DNA of 64,000 nucleotides from Scilla litardierei (taxonomy: Eukaryota; Streptophyta; Magnoliopsida; Asparagales; Asparagaceae). The DNA is taken from NCBI GenBank assembly GCA_030789695.1, contig CM061133.1, forward strand, positions 99,591,128 through 99,655,127, given 5' to 3'. Of the stretch, positions 33,264-42,835 are shown piece after piece. Each line of letters starts with the position of its first letter. The first letter of the stretch is position 1. A program made the position numbers and the translations under genes. A model generated the notes under the pieces. That model ran no database searches and was not told the origin of the DNA. It worked only from the letters and a program-made list of their open reading frames with translations.

Positions 33264-34228
33264 TGTTAGGATCCCAATTAGTTCCACATAGGAAAGAAAA
33301 GAGAAAAATGAAAAGTATAAGTATTAGATGGCACCAATTGGTTTTGGGTTGGAAGATAGCTAATACTTAACAATCGGGTTGTGAGCCCAATTGTAAGGGC
33401 CTAGTATGTGACGTGTCTTTAGCTAGGCTATTGTTGGGGGCCTAGTATGGGATGTGTCCTAACAAATGGACTATGATTAGAAGCCTAGTACTTGATAAGT
33501 CTCTAACAAATGGTATCAGAGCTAGCCACATGCTACGATCCATGTTGCGAAAGGGGCGACCTGGAGAAGGAGTGACCTAATAGGGGGTAACCTGGTAATG
33601 GCCAAAGTGCGCCACTTAGAGTGGGTACCCAGAGTGGGGCCGTCATCGACGGTGGTTGTCGAAAGTGGAAGGTGCGACTTGGGGAAGGAGCGACCTAAGA
33701 ATGGACGACCTGGTAAGGCCAGAGTGGACCACTTAGAGTGGGCACCCTAAAGTGGGCCGCCGTGAACGGCGTTGTTGAAAGTGTGGTGGTTTGTTAGGAT
33801 CCTAATTAGTCCCACATCGGAAAGAAAAGAGAAAAATGAAAAGTATAAGTATTAGAGGACCTCTCCACATAATACCAATTGGTTTTGGGTTGGAAACTAG
33901 CTAATACTTAATAATTGGGGTGTGAGCCCAATGTTAAGGGCCTAGATGGGATGAGTCCTTAGCTAGGCTATTATTAGGATCCTAATTAGTCCCACATCGG
34001 AAAGAAAAGAGAAAAATGAAAAGTATAAGTATTAGAGAACCTCTCCACATAATACCAATTGGTTTTGGGTTGGAAACTAGCTAATACTTAAGAATTGGGG
34101 TGTGAGCCCAATGTTAAGGGCCTAGATGGGATGAGTCCTTAGCTAGGCTATTATTAGGGGCCTATTATGAAATGTGTCCCTACAAATGGACTATGGTTAG
34201 GGGCATAGTATGGGATGTGTATCTAACA
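33264..34228 (+). mobile_element. TRIM retrotransposon with a duplicated 3' LTR
   Basis: The first LTR, 33264-33508 (245 bp), runs TGTTAGG...CTAACA and contains the TRIM-typical CCCACATCGG-like word, here CCACATAGG. A perfect primer-binding site, TGGTATCAGAGC, follows at 33511-33522. The interior (33509-33791) has no gene, only two diverged copies of a 115-130-bp unit (GCGACCTGG...AGAGTGG). The second LTR begins at 33792 (TGTTAGG...CCCACATCGG). Its first 180 bp (33794-33973) are repeated almost exactly at 33974-34153 before the LTR is completed to CTAACA at 34228. Flanks CTTTC and CTTCA are a weak match for a target duplication. Confidence 0.85.
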
Positions 34229-34298
34229 CTTCATGTGCGTCTTGTTCGTTTTGCATCAATTACATTATTGAATTTGCAAGTTAGAAGAGGAAGGAGGG

Positions 34299-34642
34299 TG
34301 ATAGATCTTGAAAATCAATCTGAAATTTATTGATAAAAATTGAAATAAAGAGATATCTTTGGCTACAATTATAAGGGGCAACCACCCTCCCAAGACGCCG
34401 GTATAGAGGACGTCCGCACTCTCCCTAAGATAATTGCACACAGTAAGCAAATTAAGCATGTTTAGGGCCGGCCACAATCCCTCACCCATATTACAATTTC
34501 ACAATAGCAAATTACCCAAATTCCCCCATGGGAATTAAAATAGATCAAAAAGGCCAAGAGTTGCGAAAACACCCCTTATTTAAGTGGATGGCCCAGTCTC
34601 CCCTTGGTGCGCCGTCAAACATAAACGTACGTAATGAGCCCA
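34299..34642 (-). repeat. 3' LTR of the chromovirus
   Basis: On the plus strand it runs TGATAGATC to GAGCCCA. It pairs along its length with 39845-40186 (shared AATTTATTGATAAAAATT, AACCACCCTCCCAAGACG, AGGGCCGGCCACAATCCCTC). The purine tract on the minus strand, TTTTGGGGGAGT, lies next to it (about 34649-34660). Confidence 0.9.
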
Positions 34643-34645
34643 TCG

Positions 34646-34906
34646 TTACTCCCCCAAAAGAGCCACCTTGTCCTCAAGGTGGATGTCTGAGAACTGCTGC
34701 GTCATTACGCTCTCCAACACCCATGTACTCTCGTGCTTTGGTAATCCCTTCCATCCCACCAATACTTCCCGCTCCCCCGTGCTCCTCATGCGAACCCGCT
34801 TCAGCTCCTCAGGCTCTGAGATCACCTTCATGTCGTCTTCTGTCAATGTCACTGGCAGTGTATGAGATGGTGTATGTTCACCAATCGCCTGACGAAGCTG
34901 GGACAC
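34646..34906 (-). pseudogene. Chromovirus chromodomain (C-terminus of pol)
   Basis: The stretch EPEELKRVRMRS followed by VLVGWKGLPKHESTW and a tail ending LEDKVALLGE is a chromodomain, with the WKGLP...STW core intact. In this family the domain sits behind integrase and guides insertion by binding histone marks. It overlaps the integrase frame, so a frameshift separates it from the rest of pol. Confidence 0.88.
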
Positions 34907-35916
34907 ATGGAAAACAAGATGGATGACCGATCCTGGGGCAAATTCAATCTGTAGGCCACATGTCCCACCTTGGCCTCTACCTCATAAGGCCCAAAATATC
35001 TTGGGGAAAGCTTCTCATTTCTTCTACGGGCCAGTGATTTTTGTCTATAAGGACACACTTTAAGATATACCATATCTCCCATGATAAACTGCACGTCCCT
35101 GCAATCGAGATCCGCTCTAGCCTTCATGATCTGCTGAGCTCTGACTAGACGTAGTTTTAACTCATCCAAAACACGGTCCCTCTCAACCAAGTATTGCTCC
35201 ACCTCTGATACTGGTGTCGTCTCCTGCCCATAATGCAACAAGTGTGGAGGATCCCGTCCATATAATATCTTGAAAGGAGTCGTCTGTGCTGTCGTGTGGT
35301 AAGATGTATTATACGAGTACTCTGTCCACGCCAGCCAATGCGACCACTCCTTCAGGGTCTCTGAGATGAAGCACCGTAAGTAGGTCTCAATACTCCTATT
35401 GACGATCTCTGTCTGGTCGTCTGTCTGAGGGTGGTACGCTGTGCTTCGCTTCAGTGCCGTACCCTGTAGCCTAAATAGCTCCTGCCAAAACTTGCTCAAG
35501 AATACCTTGTCCCAGTAAGACACAATGGACTTGGGTGGCCCGTGTAAGCGAATAATCTCCCTCAGAAACACCTCTGCCACTGAAACTGCACTGTAAGGAT
35601 GCCTAAGTGGTATGAAATGTGCATACTTGCTAAGGCGGTTTATCACAACAAGTATCACTGTGAACCCTCCAGACTTAGGCAATCCATCAATAAAATCCAT
35701 GGATAGATCCTCACAGACCTGCTCTGGCAAGGACAACGACTGTAGCAAACCACTAGGGGCCGTCACCATGTACTTGTGACGCTGGAAAACGTCACACTTC
35801 GCCATCATCTTCGACACATTCTTCTTCATACCATTCCAATAGACCTCACCTACCAGTCTCTGATAGGTCTTAAGGACTTTAGAATGTCCCCTCCACGACA
35901 CTATCATGAAACTCAT
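34849..35916 (-). pseudogene. Chromovirus integrase
   Basis: A 355-residue frame covers the zinc-binding end (KCDVFQRHK, residues about 40-48), the catalytic core and the C-terminal domain. The first Asp lies in [14 protein letters not shown]. The second, normally in an SDRD motif, reads SYWD, so the catalytic Asp is Tyr. The Glu survives in [14 protein letters not shown], though the usual GQTE Gly is Asp. Integration activity should therefore be lost. The frame is otherwise long and open, so the decay here is mild. It is separated from RNase H by a frameshift region at about 35920-36050. Confidence 0.92.
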
Positions 35917-36049
35917 GTAATATAGCAGGAATGTGTTTCGATGTCTTCGGTAGCACCAGTCGCCCCCAATATAACAATCTCCCGTTCTGCAAGGAATAAC
36001 TTGGATGCTCCAAAGACCCCTGCAATAGTGCGGCCCGAATATCTGTCAA

Positions 36050-37210
36050 CTACTGGTCCTCCTCAACCGCCTGATGCAATGGCTCCCATTCCTGTAGTAC
36101 AGACACTGACAAAGCTGCCAACTGTATGTCCTCATCCCGCTGTGACAGTGCATCTGCAGACTTGTTCTCCATCCCTGGCCGATACTCTATCTCAAATCTG
36201 TATCCCATAAGCTTTCGCAGCCATTTCTGATGCTCATCTGCTACCATGCACTGATCCAACAGGTACTTGAGGCTCCTCTGATCAGTGCGAACCAAGAAGC
36301 TCATTCCTAACAAATATGACCGTCACTTCTGGATGGATAGGACTATGTCCATCAGCTCCCTCTCGTAGACAGACTTCAATATGGCTCTCGCCGTCAGCAC
36401 CTGGATATAGTATGCAATAGGCCGTTGATCCTGCATCAGCACAGACCTCAGTCTATGTTTCGATGCATCTGCATCCTCAATGAATGTCATAGAAAAGTCC
36501 GATAACGCCAAGACTAGTACGGTAGTCATGGCCTTTTTCAAGGCCTTAAAAGCAAGTGTTGCCTCGTCACTCCAAATAAACTGATCATTCTTAAGCAGAT
36601 CCGTGAGTGGCAAAGCGATCGTACCATAACTCTGTACGAACATCCGATAGTAGCCTGTCAGAACCAAAAATCCCCTCAGCCCCCTTGAGAGTGGTGGGGT
36701 GCGGCCAGTCCAACATTGCCGCTATCTTCGCCCTTTCAGTTGATACTCCCTCTGAGGACACCATATGCCCCAAGTACTTCACCTGTGGCTGTCCAAATAA
36801 ACACTTCTCCCTGTTTGCAACCAGCTGTTGGTACTGCAATTCCTAAAAAACTAGCTGCAGGTAGTCCAAGTACTCCTCCAAGGAACGACTATACACAAGG
36901 ATATCATCGAAAAACACCAGTACAAATCGTCGAAGGTAGGGACAGAATACCTTATTCATCAAGGCCTTGAAGGTAGCAGGTGCGTTAGTCAAGCCAAAAA
37001 GGCATGACTAAGAACTCATAGTGGCTCTTATGCGTCCTGAATGCAGTCTTGGGCACATCCGCCGCGCGTATCTTGATCTGATGGTAGCCTGATTTGAGGT
37101 CGATCTTCCTTGAAAATGGCTAAACCATGCAACTCGTTCAAGATTTCGTCAATCACCGGTACAGGAAATTTGTCTGGCAATGTCTCCTTATTTAATGCTC
37201 TGTAGTCCAC
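36050..37210 (-). pseudogene. Chromovirus reverse transcriptase and RNase H
   Basis: Starting at 37210, [20 protein letters not shown] is the fingers region. The catalytic box reads FFDDILVYS near 36890-36910 with both Asp kept. The thumb (REKCLFGQPQVKYLGHMVS) is at 36839-36750. RNase H follows at 36667-36323 with FIEDADASKHRL for the usual DASxxGxG. Its connection and tail are at 36313-36050 ([26 protein letters not shown]). At least four frame changes occur, so no intact protein is possible. Confidence 0.9.
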
Positions 37211-37424
37211 ACAGAAGCGTCAACTCACATCCTTCTTCACCAACATCACAGGGCTGGAAAAAGGACTCACACTGGGTTGTATAACACCAGTCTAGACCAT
37301 CTCTGCCACCATCCTCTCGATCTCATCCTTCTGTGTCTATGGATATCGATAGGGCCTCACGCTGATAGGAAACCCGCCCTCCCGCAAAACAATGGCGTGC
37401 TCTGGTCTCTAGGCGGTGGAAGTC

Positions 37425-37803
37425 CTAAGGTTCCTGAAAGACCTCAAGCTGCTCCAGTAACATCTGCACCTTCCCCGGAGTCGGCTGCCCACAACCGGCC
37501 TCAGTACCATCCTCGCCTACTAGCATGTGTAACTTCACCAGGAAACCACCCCCCTCTGCCTGGATGGTCCTCACTATGGTTTTCAGCGAGACCAAGGCTC
37601 TGCACAGACTGTGGTCTTCCTGTAGTACAACTGCTCTCCCGTCCTCCCGGGACTCCCTCCCGAGCAGCTTCCAGTTCACCTTCATCTCCCCCACTGTCTG
37701 TAGCCACGTCATGCCCAAGATGACATCTGTACTCCCCAAGTCTAATGAAAAAATGTCTACTAACACCTGTATCCCCTGCAATGTCAGCACCAGTTCTCGT
37801 CAC
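37425..37803 (-). pseudogene. Chromovirus aspartic protease region
   Basis: LVDIFSLDLGSTDVILGMTW and then LQTVGEMKVNWK is the flap-to-C-terminal part of a retropepsin of this family. The N-terminal active-site triad would lie upstream on the minus strand, in the broken stretch near 37800-37930. The frame then runs into the linker towards reverse transcriptase. Confidence 0.82.
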
Positions 37804-37926
37804 ACTCCTATGCTGCTCTCCTTTTTGCCAGTCCTCATCATCACACTAAAACTGCCACTGTATACTAGCTGCAACCCCTGCTGCTCCACCACCCTCCTGG
37901 AGATGAAATTGTAGGTAGCCATACTG

Positions 37927-39818
37927 TCAGTAAGAATCGTCTCCTCCTGGTCGTCGATATGCCCCCCTCAACTTCATGGTATGATTCGGGGTGAACCCTA
38001 CCACGGAGTTTAGGGAGACCTCAGCTACATTCAGCTGATGTTCCTTCGTATCCTCCTCGGTGGCCTCGTCCTCCACCTCAGCTTCATCATCCTCATCCTC
38101 TAGCAACAACACCTGCAGCTTGCGCCCTGCGCACCTGTGGCCTGGTGTAACCTCTCATCGCACCTGAAGCAGAGCCCCTTCTGACGCTTCTCTCTCATCT
38201 TGGCGTCCGTCATCCTTCTGAATTGCCCTCTGCTGGTGGTGCACTGCTCTTCTCCTCCGTCTTCTCCTTATTCATCTGATTTGACCCTGTAGCTACCTTC
38301 GACCCCCTGCTGCTGTGGAAACTCCCCGCTGAACCTACCCACTCCAACTGCTCTTGGCTCTCATCTCCTCCATCTGGTGGTCCTCTACACTCTGTGCCAT
38401 CTCCATGACCTCCACCAGCCACTGAGGTCAGTATGGGCGAATACCTGAGCGAAGAATGGGCTTGAGGCCCTTCATGAAAGTACCCTCCAGTGACTCTTCA
38501 GAGACTCCTCGCACTCGCCCTGAGAGGGCCTCAAATTTCTCTATGTACTTCTTGACAGGCCCGTCCTGCCTGAGCGCGTACAACTGCTTATGGAGGTTCC
38601 CCATGTGTGGCTCTCGAATCCTTTTCAATATGCGGTCCTTGATCTCCTCCCAACTGCGAAAGGGGTGCCGCTACTCCCTCCACTGATACCACTCGAGAGC
38701 CCGTCCCTCCATATATACTACCGCCGCCTCCAACTTCTGTGCCTCAGACATACAAGACACACTAAAGAACCTTTCCGCCCTATAAATTCACGCATGTGGA
38801 TCCTCCTCTTCGAATATGTGCATCTTCAGCTTCCGTAAGCTGCCATCCACTCCAAAGTGTCCCAGATTTGCTCTGCCCTCGGCGTGTCTGGGTTGATAAT
38901 GTTGTCACCTATCATGATGTGTCTCATGTCCCTCATGTGGCCCTCTCCCGCGATCTCCATAGCCCTCTCCTGGACCCCCTCCTCGTCCTCCGTAGTCTAC
39001 CCAATCATCACCACCTCCATAGGCCCCTCTACCTTCATCTTCATGTTATAGCCACCTCATTCTTTACCATGATAAAATCCATCACCTTGCACGTCATGGG
39101 TAGCCGTGGGGTCCCTGATAATGTTACTCGTAGCACTGACATGCCAACAGAGGCCGGGGAGCGGCTGTGCAGCCTGCCGTTTGCTCAGAAAAGACCCCTG
39201 GCGGCTGCTAGGGGTTGCCGCAGCCTGTCGGACCTTCGGTAGGCCCTGTCGGGGTTGCTGGAGGCCCGACGGGCCTTCTGGTGGACCGGGCAGGGTCGGC
39301 CGACTATGTTGGGGCCGACTATGTTCGACCAGCACTGCGGGCTGTCAAACTGGGCGGGGTGGCTGCCCCCGCCCCTATTTTGAGCTGGCTGGCCCCCTAT
39401 TTGGATCTGGGGGTTCCAGTTGGCCTCCCCCGACGCCTCGATGAGGTCCCGCGACCTCCTCGTCCCTCCACGGCTCTTCCTCTTCATCTTTGAAGTATTT
39501 GTTGGCGTCGAAAAGCAAGCCCTCATCGAAAGTCTCCATCTCTTCCTTCCCATTGTCCAAAGGTGTCACCTTTTTTGAAGAACTAGGGTTCGCACCGTCG
39601 TTTCCGTCATTTGACGTGAGAATCGAAAGCTGAAAGATGATTTGCGCGAGGGCCTCGTCTTGTTTGTCTTGCTTGGCCGAGATCTTCTCCGTTAGAGCTG
39701 ACAATCGTGATATTTCTCCGCCGTGCTCCGTTAGTGTTTTCTTCATGCACTCAATCTCGCCATTCAATTTCTCCTCCAACGTTTCAAACTTGTCCTTGGA
39801 TCTCGTCGACGCCGCCAT
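37927..39818 (-). pseudogene. Chromovirus gag (capsid and zinc knuckle)
   Basis: The start is taken as the ATG at 39818, just inside the primer-binding site. It gives MAASTRSKDKFETLEEKLNG and a coiled-coil-like N-terminus. An unusual GC-rich Pro/Gly-coding stretch (39100-39470) interrupts the usual flow. The capsid core is at 38628-38428 (LYALRQDGPVKKYIEKFEAL). A knuckle with the FRCDERLHQATG pattern lies near 38130-38190. An acidic segment at 38112-37927 (LLLEDEDDEAEVEDEATEED) precedes protease. Several frameshifts and stops. Confidence 0.83.
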
Positions 39819-39830
39819 GGATCGTGGTCC

Positions 39831-39841
39831 CTTTGATACCA
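39831..39841 (-). promoter_or_regulatory. Primer-binding site of the chromovirus
   Basis: The minus strand reads TGGTATCAAAG, three bases inside the right LTR, matching the methionine-tRNA primer site. It confirms that the right LTR is the 5' one. Confidence 0.85.
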
Positions 39842-39844
39842 AAT

Positions 39845-40186
39845 TTATAGATCTCGAAAACCAATCTGGAAATTTATTGATAAAAATTTAAATAAAGAGA
39901 TAACTTTGGCTACAATCATAATGTGCAACCACCCTCCCAAGACGCTGGTATAAAGAACGTCCGCACTCTCCCTTGGATAATCTCACACAATAATCAAATC
40001 AAGTATGATTAGGGCCGGCCACAATCCCTCCCCTCTAATACAATTTCACAAAATAGCAAATTACCCAAATGCCCCCATAGTAATTAAAATAGATCAAAAA
40101 GGCCAAGAGTTGCGAAAACGCCCATTATTTAAGTGGATGGGCCCGGTCTCCCCTTGGTGCACATTCGAACGTAGGTAATGAGCCGA
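39845..40186 (-). repeat. 5' LTR of the chromovirus
   Basis: Partner of 34299-34642. On the minus strand an ACTTAAATAA stretch (about 40125-40135) is the best TATA candidate. Confidence 0.9.
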
Positions 40187-40191
40187 GAGGG

Positions 40192-40958
40192 TTAATGAGT
40201 ATTGGCGATCTCAAAGTTATGAATTCCTTTGACTTTGAAAATTGATGCGGTGATCTTGTAAAAACAGATTGTCATGCATAGCTGTCACCTTGCGGTACTT
40301 GGGCAAGAATAATGAAATGTTATTGTTGTTGGAACTTTTGCCCCGGTGGTGGATTGATTGTTGACTCCTGTGAGGATAGATGGTACAGAGGTCTCAATCT
40401 TTCTGCCACATCTATATGCAAAACATTGCATAAGAATGACTATGTAAGGATAGCTATGTATCATGGACACTGACACGAGACATGGCACAATACAAGAAAT
40501 GGTGGCACAACAAATTCTTAAAAAGAGAAAACAAGGACATGGCAGTATAACCGCATATGTGTGTGCATGCGTATTTTTATATAGTACAAAATGAAATTAA
40601 TAATGGCCATGATATGTTCTTTTAAAAAGAGAGAAATGTACAAAATTTCAACTTAAGCGGTAAAAATCCATGGCTTTTAATCCAGTAACAAAATCAAACA
40701 AAACATCCAAGGGAAAAAATACTTTATCTACTTTAGGCGATGCTTAGGTTTTGTTCATTAACATTTGCCACTGCTGGGATTTTTTAATTCTCAAATAGTA
40801 TATATGGCACTAAAGTTTCCAACCACCGACCTTAATTTTTATTTAAAGCCAACATGGTTCGGGCACAACTTTTTGGGCTATTAAAAATCTGACACTGCTT
40901 GTCAACACTGAACATGTATTTTCGAGTATGTGTATGCTTAGATTTCAGTCCTTGGTAT
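40192..40958. other. Intron 2, unassigned
   Basis: AT-rich, no recognisable element. A short continuation of pre-insertion sequence follows the GAGGG target site. Confidence 0.6.
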
Positions 40959-41236
40959 ATCGACGTAGTGTCGTGACATACTTATCATTATCTTACGATA
41001 TGCAATATGTATCGTGTGACACAGTGCAATCTCAAGAGATTATGATACATATATCAAACGGACATATCGGACAAAATTATAAGGTATAGTTGTATAAATC
41101 GACATAGTGTCGTGACATACTTGTCATTATCTTACGATATGCAATATGTATCGTGTGATACAGTACAATTTAGGGATTATGATACATATATCAAACGAAC
41201 ATATCAGACAAAATTACAAGGTATAGTTGTGTAATT
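40959..41236. repeat. Tandem duplication of a 139-bp unit
   Basis: 40959-41097 and 41098-41236 are near-identical head-to-tail copies. Both begin ATCGACRTAGTGTCGTGAC and contain ATGCAATATGTATCGTGTGA and GATACATATATCAAACG. The surroundings (41237-41280, 41720-41780) are also rich in CGATAT/ATGATAC words, so the unit may belong to a hAT-type element end. Confidence 0.88.
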
Positions 41237-42234
41237 TAACCGATATGATTGGTCGATATCATATCGACTAATACGTATCTTCAACCAAAAGTTGGATTTT
41301 GGTCAATTTTTGTTGGGCGGGTGTGGTTTTAAGTTCAATCTGCTTCATTTTTGGGCAAAAAATTGACCAACTTCTATTCTTAACGAAAGACACCCAATCT
41401 CTCAGATCGCTTACAGTGACCAACATTTGTTGCCCATTGATGATGCTCGCTAACCGCGTCAAAAATCTCAGAAGCTTATAATGCATTGCCAAGCTTTACA
41501 AGTTTTGTTGACTCTCAAGGAGGATCTTGCTACTTGTGCTGATCGTTGCAGAGGTCCTTTCGACATTTGCCAACCTCCATATACCTTCATATATGTATTT
41601 TTTTGGACTTCTATCATTCTCCTTATTTACTATTCGTTCTATGATTAAATCTATATATTTTTATAATCTATTTAGGTATATGGGTAATTTGCTTAATTAT
41701 TGTGCAAGAGAAATTTAACGTATGATATGAAATATGATACAACTATAGCAAATAATAAACTATGTATCACGATATAAGAACTTTGGTCATGAGCTTGTGC
41801 CTATTTCCCAAGAAGCCATTAAAGGGCACTTTGCTCTTTAATGAAAAGTATATGTAAGTCATTCTGTTACTGTGGAGCCAGATCACTTTAGGGTATACAA
41901 TCGAAGCAGATCACATTAACCTATGCGTATTGAAAGAAGTGAGGCTATAAGGTTGAAGTCAGTCCACTTTAAGTGAGATCATAGATTCTGCCATGTTGGT
42001 AAACAAATGTGTACATTTTTTTCTTGCACTTTGTAAACGGTCAGATATTTAATGTCCATTCAAGACGGATAATATATGTTCCTCAATGTTTCCCTGTGAA
42101 TAATGAAAGAAACAATGTCTGGCAGAAGCTAAAAAAGTATGAAACTTAATCTTTTTTGCGACTTCATGAATTTACATTATCATACATTTTGCTTTTCATA
42201 ACATCATTTTATTTTAATTGGCATTAATTGGCAG
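41237..42234. other. End of intron 2, unassigned
   Basis: No gene recognised; small ORFs at 41268-41492 and 41527-41718 have no family features. It ends in a pyrimidine tract and the acceptor TTGGCAG. Confidence 0.6.
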
Positions 42235-42359
42235 TATGCAGAGATATGGTCCCTTGACGAAATAGACCCTTTCATGGCACCTGAAGGTGGTGAAAGTGTT
42301 GCAAATGTGGCAACTCGACTTTCAACTGCCCTTGCAAATATAGAAGCATCATTCCAGGG
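42235..42359 (+). CDS. Histidine-phosphatase gene, internal exon c
   Basis: 125 bases, 41 codons plus GG. The protein is YAEIWSLDEIDPFMAPEGGE followed by SVANVATRLSTALANIEASFQ. The acceptor GGCAG ends at 42234 and the donor is G|GTAATT. APEGGES plus the following amphipathic helix is a standard segment between the two phosphate-pocket halves in this superfamily. The two trailing bases join A from the last exon to make GGA (Gly), so the phase fits. No damage is seen. Confidence 0.9.
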
Positions 42360-42835
42360 GTAATTATGACTCTGCTTCTACCACACAAGATATAAGACAA
42401 TATTATTCACTTGGTATTAGAATGTTGAAACATGTTTAATGATTATTATATCTTTACAAACGGTGCTTATGGTGATTAAAAATTAGGAATATTCTGCCAG
42501 AAATGTGCATAGTTTTGAATTTTTCTAACCTGTAGATGAGTTGTTTATGCATGAGTATTGAGCATAGATGCCTGTGGCAATGTGAAAACAGTCTATGGTT
42601 CATTGGGTCTAGGAAGGTCGTAGTCACCTTATTTCCTCAACCCTGCCCCTCCCCTGCACCCCTAAAAACACATCTCACCTCCAGAAAATCAGTCGTATAA
42701 ATTATAAATGACATTTTATTCCCCGCCAGAAAATTTCTAGTCATTTAAATACATTTTACTAGACTTTTGGCATGTGTGAGTAAACTGAAGAAGATACATA
42801 TGAATTAGTTTATAATGTTGTGTTTTATCTTTCAA
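42360..42835. other. Start of intron 3, unassigned
   Basis: No element recognised before the gypsy LTR. Confidence 0.6.

Larger units (their letters stand above)
34294..40191 (-). mobile_element. Full-length chromovirus (Ty3/gypsy, Reina-like) with target duplication GAGGG
   Basis: A 5.9-kb minus-strand element (34299-40186) is flanked by GAGGG at 34294-34298 and 40187-40191. LTRs of 344 bp (34299-34642) and 342 bp (39845-40186) enclose, in order on the minus strand, gag, protease, reverse transcriptase, RNase H, integrase and a chromodomain. Short LTRs, total size and the C-terminal chromodomain suggest the Reina-type chromoviruses; that clade name is inference. Several frameshifts and an active-site change in integrase make this copy defective. 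It lies antisense in intron 2 of the phosphatase gene. Confidence 0.93.

Noticed and set aside
33264..34228. Cassandra-type TRIM carrying 5S rRNA sequence
   Set aside because: I looked for 5S rRNA gene sequence in the LTRs and found none.
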